A DNA stretch of 64,000 nt from Variovorax sp. IB41 (GCF_016405905.1 NZ_JAEFCB010000005.1:124001-188000), one strand, 5' to 3'; positions 53,330 to 62,381 are shown, counted from the stretch's first letter. Numbers and translations are program-made. Notes: generated by a model from the letters alone, not told the origin.

Positions 53330-53700
53330 TGCGCATGAAAAACGTCATGACGAATCCGAATCGCCTCCGGGTACAGCTTCTCGCGCTGGCCGTGCTGGCG
53401 CCGTTCGCGGGCGCCGCCCTGGCGGCCTCGCCGAAGTTCTCGGTCGAACTGGTGGGCGGCCGCATCAAGGGCGACGACACGCTGAAGGTGAAGCAGGGCG
53501 ACCAGGTGCAGGTGAGCGTGGTGAGCGACCAGCCCCTGGTGCTGCACCTGCACGGCTACGACATCGAGACGAAGGTGGCGCCGCCCGCGCCCGCGCTCAT
53601 GGCCTTCAAGGCCGACCTGGCGGGGCGCTTTCCGGTGCACGAGCATCGCGAGGGGGCGGGCAATCACCGCGCGGTGATGTTCATCGAAGTCCACCCGTAG
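53329..53700 (+). CDS. Small exported cupredoxin-like protein
   Basis: 123 residues; the ATG at 53329 overlaps the Bug stop. The signal region ends near ALAA. The mature chain (SPKFSVELVGGRIKGDDTL, QVQVSVVSDQPLVLHLHGYD, ending HRAVMFIEVHP) has a cupredoxin-type fold pattern. The His residues HLHGYD and HEHREG are present, but the usual Cys ligand is absent. It may bind a metal or be a non-metal homologue. Likely works with the membrane protein that follows. Confidence 0.75.
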   Translation: MRMKNVMTNPNRLRVQLLALAVLAPFAGAALAASPKFSVELVGGRIKGDDTLKVKQGDQVQVSVVSDQPLVLHLHGYDIETKVAPPAPALMAFKADLAGRFPVHEHREGAGNHRAVMFIEVHP

Positions 53701-53749
53701 GCGCGCTCTGAACTCCTTTCGATCCGCCTTCGGCTTCGCCGCGGCGTGC

Positions 53750-55174
53750 GTGACCGGACGCGCCAACGCGCATGGCTTCGGCCAGCGCTTCGACCTGCCG
53801 CTGCCGCTGTGGCTCTGGCTCACGGGGGCGGGCGCGACGCTCGTGCTGACCTTCGTGGCGCTCGCGTTGTTCGCGCGGCGGCGCGACTTTGGCGCGGCGT
53901 TCCTGCGCAGCGTCGACCTGCTGCAATTCGCGGCGCTGCGCCGCGCGGCGCACCCGCTCGCGGTGGTGCTGCGCGTCGTGAGCTGCGCGGTGTTCGCGCT
54001 GACGCTGGCCACCGGCTTCCTCGGCAACGACGACGCGTATGCGAACCTGATCGTCACGATGGTCTGGGTGCTGTGGTGGGTCGGCATGGCGTTCTTCTGC
54101 GCGCTTGTCGGCGACCTGTGGGAAGTCGTCAATCCGCTGCCCACGGTGTATCGCGCGGTCGCCCGCGCCATCGCTCGCGTGACCGGCCGCCGCGAATCGC
54201 TGAACCTGCCGTGGCCCGCGTGGCTGGGCGCATGGCCCGCGGTCATTCTGTTCTTCGCCTTCGCGTGGGCCGAGCTGGTCTGGCAGGACAAGGACGTGCC
54301 CCGCGCGCTCGCCTCCGCCTTGCTGGCCTACGCGGCGTTGAGCTGGTGCGGCATGCTGCTGTTCGGCGTGGAGGCGTGGCGCAGCCGCGCCGATGCCTTC
54401 GCGATGGTGTTCCGCGTGCTGGGCCGCTTCGCGCCGCTCGAGCTGCGCAGTTCGACGCCGACGGAGCCCGCACGCTTGCGCCTGCGTCCTTACGCCGCGG
54501 GCTTGCTGACGGAGGAGGAGGTGCCCAACTCGGTCGCCGCGTTCGTGCTCTTGATGCTCGCCACGGTCACCTTCGACGGCTTCCACGAAACGCCGCTGAT
54601 GGACAGCATCGGCACCGCCGCGCAGACCGCGCGCCCGGTGGCCGAAGCGCTGTTCGCGCTGTCTTCCGCCACGGGCATGGACGAGACGCAGTGGCTCAAC
54701 ACCGTGGTGCTGCTGCTGTTTCCGCTCGCCTTCGTGCTGATCTTTCGCGTCGTGAGCGCGTGCATGCTGCGCCTGGCCGGCAGCGCGGCGCATGCGGACC
54801 TGAACGCGATGGTCTGGAGCCTGGTGCCGATCGCCGTGGCCTACCACCTCGCGCACTACGCATCGCTGCTGCTGACCACGGGGCAGTTCATCGTCCCGCT
54901 CGCGTCGGACCCGTTCGGCTGGGGCTGGAACCTGTTCGGCACGCGCGGGCAGGCCGTCAACCTGGGCATCGTGAGCCCGGCCGGGTACTGGTACACGGCC
55001 GTCACGCTGATCGTCGTGGGCCATGTGCTGGCGGTCATCGTCGCGCACATCGAGGCGACGCGCCGCTTCGCGAGCCACCGTGCGGCGCTGCTGAGCCAGG
55101 TGCCGATGCTCGTGCTGATGGTGGCTTACACGAGCCTGAGCCTCTGGATCATGGCGCAGCCCATCGTGGGCTGA
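53750..55174 (+). CDS. Polytopic membrane protein, unknown family
   Basis: 474 residues counted from a GTG at 53750. Upstream in-frame residues (FRSAFGFAAACVTGRANA) look like the end of a signal peptide, so the true start may be further 5' and non-canonical. The mature start HGFGQRFDLPLPLWLWLTG and about 10-12 hydrophobic helices follow, with AQWW-like aromatic patches (LPWPAWLGAWPAVILFFAF). It follows the Bug/cupredoxin pair with a 49-base gap. Function unknown; a transporter or membrane oxidase component is possible. Confidence 0.72.
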   Translation: MTGRANAHGFGQRFDLPLPLWLWLTGAGATLVLTFVALALFARRRDFGAAFLRSVDLLQFAALRRAAHPLAVVLRVVSCAVFALTLATGFLGNDDAYANLIVTMVWVLWWVGMAFFCALVGDLWEVVNPLPTVYRAVARAIARVTGRRESLNLPWPAWLGAWPAVILFFAFAWAELVWQDKDVPRALASALLAYAALSWCGMLLFGVEAWRSRADAFAMVFRVLGRFAPLELRSSTPTEPARLRLRPYAAGLLTEEEVPNSVAAFVLLMLATVTFDGFHETPLMDSIGTAAQTARPVAEALFALSSATGMDETQWLNTVVLLLFPLAFVLIFRVVSACMLRLAGSAAHADLNAMVWSLVPIAVAYHLAHYASLLLTTGQFIVPLASDPFGWGWNLFGTRGQAVNLGIVSPAGYWYTAVTLIVVGHVLAVIVAHIEATRRFASHRAALLSQVPMLVLMVAYTSLSLWIMAQPIVG

Positions 55175-55244
55175 TCGCCGTCTTTCGCTTCACCTGATAT
55201 CGCCCTGCCGCCGGGTGCCTCGCCGCTGATGCGGCAGGTGCTCG

Positions 55245-55271
55245 GCGCTCAGCGCTCAGCGCTCAGCGCTC
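55245..55271. repeat. Tandem repeat of a 7-base unit
   Basis: The unit GCGCTCA is repeated nearly four times in a row, in the gap between the membrane-protein operon and the terminator. Short tandem repeats can vary in length; no gene reads across it. Confidence 0.6.
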
Positions 55272-55449
55272 TTTGCCGTTGCGCCAACGCAGGGCTCGCG
55301 AACTCCAATCGTCGATCGCAGCCACGTCGAGATCGCTCGGCCCATGGCTCAGCGCGAGCCATCGCGCAATGAAGCAGCGGCCGCGGCACGAAGCGTGAGC
55401 AGCAAACCCCCGGCATCGGCAAAGCACGCGAACTGGCCGAGGCCAAAAG

Positions 55450-55486
55450 AAAAAGCCCCCGGCTCATCGCGAGCCGGGGGCTTTTT
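55450..55486. terminator. Bidirectional intrinsic terminator
   Basis: The stem AAAAAGCCCCCGGCTC (55450-55465) pairs with 55471-55486 and has T-runs on both sides, so it can stop transcription from the membrane-protein operon and from the convergent lipoprotein gene at 55522-57762. Confidence 0.85.
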
Positions 55487-55521
55487 AGGGGGAGGGCAGC
55501 CAGTGCGACCCGGGATCTGAA

Positions 55522-57762
55522 TCAGCTCTTCACATTCGCCACCGACAGCTTCCCGCCTCCCTGCAGATAACCGTTGGTCGTGAACGAGCAGCCCTCGGTG
55601 CAGGTCAGCGAGAAGAAGCCCTTGTTCGCGCCGTTGTCGGTCACCTGAAGGCGGAACTTCGCCGGCTGGTCGTTGAAGGTGCCTTCGCCGTCGATCTGCA
55701 CCGAGTTCTTCGTCGCCGTGACCTGCGCGCCATCCGCATCGATGGCCGAGCCCAGGCGCGTGACCGAAGTCAGCTGCACCTTGTTACCCACGCCGTCGAT
55801 GGCGAGGCTGGCGGTCGGGCCGTTCTTGCCGCGGCTGGCTTCCAGCGAAACCGTGACGTCGCCCTGCGCCGTGGCCACTTTGCCCTTGACGCTCGCGCTG
55901 CGGCTCATGCACGCGTTGTACTGCGGGTTGGTCAGCTCGATCGACACCAGGCCGCCCTGGTTCCAGCCCGTGTAGTACAGGCAGTTCTCGGCGTCGTAGC
56001 GCGGGTCGGGGCGCGAGAAGTCCATCTTGCTGGGCGTGTTGCGGCGTGCGACGTAGTAGCCGATTTCCTTCGGGCTCGTCGGGTCGGTCCAGTCGGCGAA
56101 ACGAATGCCGCCCGAGGCCGCCGCGTACACCGCCACGCGCATGTTGTTGCGGTCGTCGAAGTTCAGGTAGTGAATCATCGGCACGTTGCCGCCTTGCGCC
56201 ACCAGCGTCGGGCAGACGCTGGCCTTGTTCGCGTCCTGCTCGAAGGTGCCGACGATCTTGGGGTGCTTTTCGTCCGAGATGTCGATCATGCGGCCGAAGC
56301 TCTGCTGCTTGCACTGGTTGGGCAGGCCGTTGGTGTCGCTGGTCGTCAGGGCATACGACTCGTCGGTCGAGACGATGTATTCCTTGCCGTTGACGTGCCG
56401 CACCCATTCGGTCGCATGCGTCGCCGAGGTCGAGGTCATGCGCGCATAGCCGCCTTGCTCGAACTCGGGGTCGGGCTGCTGGTCGCACCACGAGAGGAAG
56501 CTCACGTACTTCAGCTTCGGATCGGCCACGCGCTTGACGATGTCGCTCGAGTCCATGACCAGCAGGCCGTTGGCGCAGCTCTGGTCGCGCCAGAACGTCG
56601 TGCTCGCGGTCGGCAGGTTGCCGGCCACCTGGCCGCCGCCGCCGTACACCGCCAGATAGATGCGCGTGCCGTCGGGGTTGGTGCTGACGTCATGCACGTT
56701 GGTGGCGGCCATGATCCGCCAGTTCTTGTTGCTCTTCACTTCGTCGGGCAACTGCGAGCGGTTCCAGCTCAGCAGCAGCTTGGGGTTCTTCGGATCGTCC
56801 AGGCTGGTGATGTGCAGGTCGACGCGCTTGTTGTCGATGGTGTAGTTGGCAAAGTTCTCGTCGGTGGGCGATGTGCCGCCGGTGATGAGCGTCGTGCCGC
56901 CGTCCTTGGCCGTGGTGCCGAAGGGCACGCCGTACCAGGTCTTGCCGTCCGGCGAGAGCCAGCCGTCGTGGTGGCCGCCGGAGGACTGATAGCTCGCGTT
57001 CAGCGGCACCGGGTGCAGGCAGTCGCTGACGTCGTAGACGTCCACCATCTTGTTGTCCTTGTAGCCGGCCACCAGCAGGTCACCCGAGAGCTCCAGGCCC
57101 GAGTAGGCTTCGAGCGCCGCGGGCGTGCGCAGGATCTTGCCGTTCGGGTTGACGGGCGTGGTGGCGCTGGTCTCTTCGCCGAACTTGTTGGTGCTCGTGG
57201 CCGCGACGCTGGCCGACGGCGCGGTGCCCACGACCGTGGTGTCGCCGCTCGCGGGCACGACCTGCATCCTGGAGGGCGTCTTCATGTCGAACACGATGAT
57301 GCCGGTGGTGAGCGCCGCATCGCCGCCGGCCGCGCCGTCGCGGTTGGAGGCATAGGCGCAACGCGTCGAGCCCTTGGCCTTGATCTGCAGGTCGCCGAAG
57401 GCGCCGCGGCCGAAGAGCGTGTGCTGCGCGACCTTTCTCGCGCCGCACCAGTAGCCCTGGAAGCCATCGGGGTTGGCGGTGGCGTCGTACATGGCCGATT
57501 TGGGGATGTGGCCGTTGACGCCCGGCTCGCCCTGGTCGCCGAGCCCGGGCTCGCAGATCCTGGGGGGTGTCACGTAGTCCTGCGCGACGGGCGTGGTGTC
57601 GGCGGGTGGCTGCCCGGCGCCGGCGGGCGGCTGTGCCGGCGGAATGATGAATGGCGGCGCGCCGCCGCTGTCGTTGCTGCCGCCGCACGCGGCCAGCAGC
57701 AGCGCGCTGGTGAGGGACGCAATCAACAACAGGTTGGTTTTGGAGGGTTGTCTTCTTTTCAT
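55522..57762 (-). CDS. Large lipoprotein with LVIVD-type beta-propeller repeats
   Basis: 746 residues. The lipobox LAAC has Cys26. The mature part contains beta-propeller-like repeats of the LVIVD type (for example LELSGDLLVAGYKDNKMVDVYDVSDC, RMIDISDEKHPKIVGTFEQD and GGIRFADWTDPTSPKEIGYY), typically 7 or so blades. The last 120 residues resemble a C-terminal domain of the post-COAP type. It is likely cell-surface or periplasmic; no catalytic site was identified. It follows the gspC-like gene on the same strand with a repeat-rich 87-base gap. Confidence 0.75.
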   Translation of the reverse strand: MKRRQPSKTNLLLIASLTSALLLAACGGSNDSGGAPPFIIPPAQPPAGAGQPPADTTPVAQDYVTPPRICEPGLGDQGEPGVNGHIPKSAMYDATANPDGFQGYWCGARKVAQHTLFGRGAFGDLQIKAKGSTRCAYASNRDGAAGGDAALTTGIIVFDMKTPSRMQVVPASGDTTVVGTAPSASVAATSTNKFGEETSATTPVNPNGKILRTPAALEAYSGLELSGDLLVAGYKDNKMVDVYDVSDCLHPVPLNASYQSSGGHHDGWLSPDGKTWYGVPFGTTAKDGGTTLITGGTSPTDENFANYTIDNKRVDLHITSLDDPKNPKLLLSWNRSQLPDEVKSNKNWRIMAATNVHDVSTNPDGTRIYLAVYGGGGQVAGNLPTASTTFWRDQSCANGLLVMDSSDIVKRVADPKLKYVSFLSWCDQQPDPEFEQGGYARMTSTSATHATEWVRHVNGKEYIVSTDESYALTTSDTNGLPNQCKQQSFGRMIDISDEKHPKIVGTFEQDANKASVCPTLVAQGGNVPMIHYLNFDDRNNMRVAVYAAASGGIRFADWTDPTSPKEIGYYVARRNTPSKMDFSRPDPRYDAENCLYYTGWNQGGLVSIELTNPQYNACMSRSASVKGKVATAQGDVTVSLEASRGKNGPTASLAIDGVGNKVQLTSVTRLGSAIDADGAQVTATKNSVQIDGEGTFNDQPAKFRLQVTDNGANKGFFSLTCTEGCSFTTNGYLQGGGKLSVANVKS

Positions 57763-57790
57763 GGTTCTTCTTTCTCTGTCAAAAAAACGC

Positions 57791-57840
57791 GGGGAGCAGG
57801 GGGCAGGGAGCAGGGGGCAGGGAGCAGGGAGCAGGGGAGC
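57791..57840. repeat. G-rich minisatellite upstream of the lipoprotein gene
   Basis: Units of GGAGCAGGGGGCA (two copies) and GGAGCAG (two copies) run in direct order. The tract lies 30-80 bases upstream of the lipoprotein start, inside its probable leader, where length changes could alter expression. Confidence 0.55.
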
Positions 57841-57849
57841 GTCTTGGCC

Positions 57850-58362
57850 TCAATGTCCGAAGGGGGCGGGGTCTCCCGCCCATGCCGGTTCCACGTCCGG
57901 GGCATGAGGAGGAGGTGCGCGGGACGGTGCCGGCACTGCGACGGTTCTGTCGGCTTCGATCACGATGGCCTGGCCCGCGCCGGCCAGCACGACGTTGTCG
58001 GCGCCGATCGCGCTGACGGTGAGGCCCTCGACGTGCGCGCCGACGCGCAGTTGCACCAGTTGCGCGTCGGCCGTGCGACGCATGAGCGCGAAGCTGTCGG
58101 CGCCATCGGCCGCCACGACCGTGCCGACGAGCTTGAGCGATGACGCGGACAGTGCGGCATCGACCGGCTTCGCTGCCGGTGGCATCGGCGCTGGAGCGAT
58201 CGGCGGGACGGGTGCGGATGCGAAGGGTGCAGTCGGCGCCACCGGCGTTGGCACCACCGCGTCCTCGGACGACGACCACCACCACTGTGCGGCCACGACG
58301 ACAACGAGCGCCGTCACGAGCCACAAGAGCCAGCGGGTGCGAGTCGTCACGGAAGCCGGCAT
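57850..58362 (-). CDS. Orphan GspC/type II secretion C-like protein
   Basis: 170 residues; ATG at 58362. A short cytosolic start, one membrane helix (WLLWLVTALVVVVAAQWWW), a Pro/Ala-rich linker, then an HR-type domain (LKLVGTVVAADGADSFALM, VQLRVGAHVEGLTVSAIGADNVVL). This is the GspC/PilP pattern. No other type II secretion gene is in the window, so it may be an orphan or belong to a cluster elsewhere. Confidence 0.7.
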   Translation of the reverse strand: MPASVTTRTRWLLWLVTALVVVVAAQWWWSSSEDAVVPTPVAPTAPFASAPVPPIAPAPMPPAAKPVDAALSASSLKLVGTVVAADGADSFALMRRTADAQLVQLRVGAHVEGLTVSAIGADNVVLAGAGQAIVIEADRTVAVPAPSRAPPPHAPDVEPAWAGDPAPFGH

Positions 58363-58433
58363 GTCGGGGTGAATGTGGTGTGGAGTGGCCGGAGAGATTA
58401 GTTGTGAATCCGGTGCTTCAGAAGATGACCAAC

Positions 58434-58460
58434 GGTTGACTCGTTCATCGCAGGTGAGCA
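58434..58460. repeat. Direct repeat copy 1
   Basis: GGTTGACTCGTTCATCGCAG followed by GTGAGCA is nearly repeated at 59641-59667 (GGTTAACTCGTTCACCGCAG then GTAGGCA). The pair brackets two exported-protein genes. Nature unknown. Confidence 0.45.
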
Positions 58461-58632
58461 CATGAATCGACGCGACGCGCCTGCCGCAAAGCCGCGCGGA
58501 CACTCGCGCCGCGGCACGAAAGTCGCGCGGTTTTCTTCGCGCTCGCACGCCGATCGCGATGCGTTGCCAGCCCTTGCACGCGCGCGTTGCGCCGGTAACA
58601 TCGCCGACTTTCAGAACAGGCAAGAGACAACG

Positions 58633-59073
58633 ATGTTGCTGACGACATGGAGCCTGGCCGGCGTGCGCGCGTCAGCGGTGGCCGCGGCCTTGCTGCTCAC
58701 GCAGCACGCGGTGGCCGATACGGTGCGCCTCGATGGGGTGCAGATCGCCGGTCACGACGCGGTCGACCCCGCGGTGCGGCGCTTCACCGCCAAGGTGACC
58801 CGCGTGGGCCAGGCCGGCAAGGCGGGGCGCATTTCCACGCTGCGCTTCGAGCCGATCGGCCCGGGCATGGTGGCGCCCAAGCGCAACGAGTTGCGCGGCT
58901 GGCGGCTGACCTTCATCCGCGGAAAGATGTTCGGCAAGACCTTGTGGCTCAAGAGCAATACGCCCGACGAGCTGACGGTGCGCAACACCGATCCTTCGAT
59001 GGAAGGCGTGACCGAGGGCGACATCGTCGTCATCGAATTGATCGACCCCAAGCTGGTCGATGCCAATGCGTAA
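58633..59073 (+). CDS. Small exported protein, unknown family
   Basis: 146 residues with a signal peptide (SAVAAALLLTQHAVA, cleavage near VAD). The mature part has alternating beta patterns (STLRFEPIGPGM, GWRLTFIRGKMFG). It overlaps the start of the next gene (ATGCGTAA). No family recognised. Confidence 0.6.
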   Translation: MLLTTWSLAGVRASAVAAALLLTQHAVADTVRLDGVQIAGHDAVDPAVRRFTAKVTRVGQAGKAGRISTLRFEPIGPGMVAPKRNELRGWRLTFIRGKMFGKTLWLKSNTPDELTVRNTDPSMEGVTEGDIVVIELIDPKLVDANA

Positions 59074-59587
59074 GTCATCGCGCGAAAGGACGACGAACAC
59101 GACGATCACGATGATCGGCCGCGGTGCACGCCTGCTGCTCGCCGCGAGCCTGGCCCTGGCCGGCACGGCGTGGGCACAGACCGTGAAGCTGCCGGCCGAT
59201 GCGGTGGACGGCTTTCACGCCGCGCTCAAGCGCAAGGACACGGGCGGTGCGCTCTCGTACCTGGACCGTTCGCTGCTGGTGTTCGAGTTCGGCGTGACGG
59301 ACCCGACGGTCGAGGCCTATGCGTTGAGTCATCTGCCGGGCGACATCGACATGGCTGCCGTGTCCGACTGGGCCTTGCAGGCCCGGCGCGTGGGCGGCAG
59401 CGGCAACGAGCGCTGGGTGCTCAGCACCTACCGCGTCACCGGCAAGCTGCCCGATGGCAAGCCGATCGACCAGGTGATGCAGGAGACGGCGATCGTGCGC
59501 CGCGCGGGCGAGAGCTTTCGCATCGTCCACTTCCACTGGTCGAGCGACAAGGTCTGGGCGCAACCACCGCGGGTCGCGGCGCCCTGA
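59060..59587 (+). CDS. Exported NTF2/SnoaL-like protein
   Basis: 175 residues from the ATG at 59060, which overlaps the previous stop; a start at 59111 (MIGRGARLLLAAS) gives a cleaner signal peptide (cleavage near AWAQ). The mature part (DAVDGFHAALKRKDTGGALSYLDRSLLVFEFGV ... with FRIVHFHWSSDKVW at the end) follows the NTF2-like fold. Probably operonic with the preceding exported protein. Specific role unknown. Confidence 0.65.
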   Translation: MPMRKSSRERTTNTTITMIGRGARLLLAASLALAGTAWAQTVKLPADAVDGFHAALKRKDTGGALSYLDRSLLVFEFGVTDPTVEAYALSHLPGDIDMAAVSDWALQARRVGGSGNERWVLSTYRVTGKLPDGKPIDQVMQETAIVRRAGESFRIVHFHWSSDKVWAQPPRVAAP

Positions 59588-59640
59588 AGGCGCTCGTTCC
59601 ACGGCGGGCCGTGGCCTTCGCGCGCCATGCGCACACCATC

Positions 59641-59667
59641 GGTTAACTCGTTCACCGCAGGTAGGCA
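59641..59667. repeat. Direct repeat copy 2
   Basis: Near-identical to 58434-58460, with four substitutions in 27 bases. It lies upstream of the LysR gene and just after the NTF2-like gene. Confidence 0.45.
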
Positions 59668-59817
59668 GACGGGCTGTCGCGCTCACGCACTTTTGAGGAT
59701 TCGCACAGCGTGGCGGCGTTGCGCTGCGCCCCTGCGCGCGCTTGCGATTGCACTGCGCCGAATGGGGCATTGCCGGATAATCGTTTAGATCACAACGAAA
59801 ACTACATACGAGACACT

Positions 59818-60714
59818 GTGCGCGAGGCCCATTTAAGAGATTTGATAGCCGTCATCGAAACAGGCAGTGTTCGATCCGCCGCGCGCAAGCTTGGCCTTGC
59901 GCAGGCCGCCGTCAGCAAGAACCTCACCGCGCTCGAAAAATCATTGGGCGTGCCGTTGCTGGTGCGCTCCGCGCGCGGTGTCGAGCCCACGGAATTCGGT
60001 CGCATCGTGCTGCGCCGCGCACGCATCGTCGATGCGGAGCTGCGCCACATGCAGGAGGAGATCGACAGCCTCAGCGGCGACACGCACAAGCTCATCACGG
60101 TGGGCCTCTCGGCCACCGCGGAGTCCATGCTGCTGCCGGTGGCCGTGGCGCGTTTTCGCGAACACACACCCAACGCGCTGGTCAGCGTGCTGGGCGGCCG
60201 CTCGTCGTCGACGATCGCGGCGCTGCGCGAAGCGAAGATCGATTTCGCGGTCGGCCCGTTGCCCACCGACCAGAGCGTCTCCGACCTGCACACCGAGCAG
60301 TTGTGCAGCTCCGACCTGGGCGTCGTCGTGCGCGCGGGCCACCCGGCGGCCGATGCGCGCGACCTCGCGAGCCTGGTGCCCTACGGCTGGCTCTACAGCG
60401 TGCAGCAGACCGGCGGGCCGGGGATCGTCTCGCTCATGCGCAAACACGGCCTGCCCGACCCGACGCTGGTGGCGCATTGCGATTCGTCGAGCGCGTTGAT
60501 CTCCATGCTGCTGCAGAGCGACTGCGTGACGCTCAACAGCCTGGCCGCGCTGGAGCCGCTGCGGGCAGAGGGGCTGCTGAAGGTGCTGCCCATCGCGCTC
60601 GACCTGCCGCCGGCCGTGCAGTACCTGATGACCCCGACGATGCGGCCGCTGACCGCACCGGCCGCGGCGCTCGCGGCCGAGTTCCGGCGCGCGTCGCGCA
60701 GGCTGCGGCGGTGA
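59818..60714 (+). CDS. LysR-family transcriptional regulator
   Basis: 298 residues from a GTG at 59818; the in-frame extension to 59710 lacks a ribosome site and family similarity. The DNA-binding part is LRDLIAVIETGSVRSAARKLGLAQ and AVSKNLTALEKSLG, then an effector domain (KLITVGLSATAESMLLPVAVARF). The stop overlaps the GTG of the Bug gene, so they are translationally linked; the regulator likely senses the compound the Bug protein binds. Confidence 0.92.
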   Translation: MREAHLRDLIAVIETGSVRSAARKLGLAQAAVSKNLTALEKSLGVPLLVRSARGVEPTEFGRIVLRRARIVDAELRHMQEEIDSLSGDTHKLITVGLSATAESMLLPVAVARFREHTPNALVSVLGGRSSSTIAALREAKIDFAVGPLPTDQSVSDLHTEQLCSSDLGVVVRAGHPAADARDLASLVPYGWLYSVQQTGGPGIVSLMRKHGLPDPTLVAHCDSSSALISMLLQSDCVTLNSLAALEPLRAEGLLKVLPIALDLPPAVQYLMTPTMRPLTAPAAALAAEFRRASRRLRR

Positions 60715-61691
60715 ACGGCGCTACGTCGGTCACGCGGCGCGCGATGCTCGCCGCCATGGCGGCGGCCGGCCTGTGCGGCCGCGACGCGTCGGCCGCCAAC
60801 GGAACGGGCAGGGCATTGCGCATGATCGTGCCGCAGGCGCCCGGTGGTGCCGCCGACTTCATGGCGCGCCTTGTCGCCAAGGAGCTCGCGGGCACGCTCG
60901 AGCGGCCGGTGTTCATCGACAACCGGCCGGGCGGCGGCATGATCATCGGCACGCAGGCGGTGGCGACGGCCGCGCCCGATGGCAACACCTTCGGCATCGT
61001 GTTCTCGCCGCACGCCGTGAACCAGGCGATGCGCCAGCACATGCCGTACAACGCGCTGACCGATTTCAAGCCCGTCCTGCTCGGCGGCCATTCGATCGTC
61101 GTGCTGGTCGCGCAGGCGGACTTCGCCGCCCGCAGCGTGGCCGACGTGATCGCGCTGGCGCAGCGCGCCGATCCGCCGCTGCAGTACGCATCGCTGGGCA
61201 TCGGCTCGGTGTCGCACCTGGCCGGCGAGCTGCTCGCCATCGAGGCCGATGTGCCGCTCGCGCATGTGCCCTACAACGGCAGCTCGCAGGTCTACCGCGC
61301 GCTGATGGGCGGCGACTTGCCGCTCGCGTTCGTGACGCTGGAGTCCGCGCTGCCGCACCTGCGGGCACGGCGCATCCGGGCGCTGGGCATCACGAGCGCG
61401 CGGCGGGCCGCGGCGTATCCGCAGCTGCCCGCCATTGCGGAGTCGGTGCCCGGCTTCGAGCTGGTCGGCTTCTACGGCTTCGTCGCGCCGGCCCGCACGC
61501 CGGCGCGCTTCGTCGAAACGCTGAGCACCGAGATCGCAAGAACGCTGCAGACCCCGCACATCCGCGACCGGCTGGCCGGCGACGGCGTCGTCGTCTCGGT
61601 CGAGCCGCCGGAGGTCTTCGCGGCGTTCCTGCGACAGCAGATCGAGAAGTACGCGGCGCTGGCCAAGCGCACGGGGATCAGGCTGGACTGA
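60711..61691 (+). CDS. Bug/TctC-type binding protein with a Tat-like leader
   Basis: 326 residues from a GTG at 60711 overlapping the LysR stop (GTGA). The leader contains VTRRAMLAAMAAAG, a twin-arginine-like signal, then RALRMIVPQAPGGAADFMAR, VFIDNRPGGGMIIG, GIGSVSHLAGELL, VPYNGSSQV and the end YAALAKRTGIRLD. Tat export of Bug proteins is known for some members. It is paired with the LysR gene; no TctAB present. Confidence 0.92.
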   Translation: MNGATSVTRRAMLAAMAAAGLCGRDASAANGTGRALRMIVPQAPGGAADFMARLVAKELAGTLERPVFIDNRPGGGMIIGTQAVATAAPDGNTFGIVFSPHAVNQAMRQHMPYNALTDFKPVLLGGHSIVVLVAQADFAARSVADVIALAQRADPPLQYASLGIGSVSHLAGELLAIEADVPLAHVPYNGSSQVYRALMGGDLPLAFVTLESALPHLRARRIRALGITSARRAAAYPQLPAIAESVPGFELVGFYGFVAPARTPARFVETLSTEIARTLQTPHIRDRLAGDGVVVSVEPPEVFAAFLRQQIEKYAALAKRTGIRLD

Positions 61692-61736
61692 GCGGGCACC
61701 TGCTGCGCGTGCCCGCCTTCCATCCCCACCGCGCTG

Positions 61737-62381
61737 CTACTTCTTCTTCGCGAATTTCAGATGAACCACGTCCGGCGTCGCGACCGTCTTCACCATGGCC
61801 AGGCCCTGCAGGGCGTTGGCGTCATCGAACAGGCGCTCGCCGCCGCCGAGCAACGTGGGCGCCAGGTGAAGCTGCACTTCATCGACCAGGCCGGCCTTCA
61901 GGTACTGCTGCGCGGCGTGGGCACCGCCCGCCAATGCCACGTCCTTTCCGCCGGCCGCGCGCCGCGCCTGGTCCAGCGCACTCTCGATGCCATCGGTGAC
62001 GAACGTGAAGGTCGTGCCGCCCTCCAAGACCAACGGGTCGCGCGCGTGGTGCGTCAGCACGAACACCGGGTGGCGAAACGGCGGCGTGTCGCCCCACCAG
62101 CCGTTCCACGGATCGGTCTCGCTCCACGGACCCGGCCCGCTGCCGAACATGTTGCGGCCCATGATGGTCGCGCCGATGTTGGCGAGCTCTTCCTCCATCA
62201 CCGGCGTGCTCTCGTTCGCCACGCCGCCCTCCATGCCATGCGGGCGCCGCCATGCCTCCAGTTGAAACACCCACTCGTGCAATCGCTCGCCGCCGGTGCC
62301 CAGCGGCTCCTTCAAACTCTGGTTCGGACCGGCGACATAACCGTCCAGCGACATCGAAATTCTCAAGCGAAGCTTTGACAT
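61737..62381 (-). CDS. Dihydrofolate reductase-family (RibD C-terminal-like) protein
   Basis: 214 residues from the ATG at 62381, with AAGGAG upstream. Pattern RLRISMSLDGYVAGPNQ, then ATIMGRNMFGSGPG, then HPVFVLTHHARDPL and DVALAGGAHAAQQYLKAGLVDEVQLHLAPTLLG is the RibD C-terminal/DHFR-like fold using NADPH. It is not the folA enzyme. It converges with the Bug gene. Substrate unknown. Confidence 0.88.
   Translation of the reverse strand: MSKLRLRISMSLDGYVAGPNQSLKEPLGTGGERLHEWVFQLEAWRRPHGMEGGVANESTPVMEEELANIGATIMGRNMFGSGPGPWSETDPWNGWWGDTPPFRHPVFVLTHHARDPLVLEGGTTFTFVTDGIESALDQARRAAGGKDVALAGGAHAAQQYLKAGLVDEVQLHLAPTLLGGGERLFDDANALQGLAMVKTVATPDVVHLKFAKKK

Larger units (their letters stand above)
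55175..55521. other. Gap between the membrane protein and the lipoprotein genes
   Basis: 347 bases with the tandem repeat at 55245-55271 and a bidirectional terminator at 55450-55486. No coding capacity with a ribosome site was seen. Confidence 0.6.
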
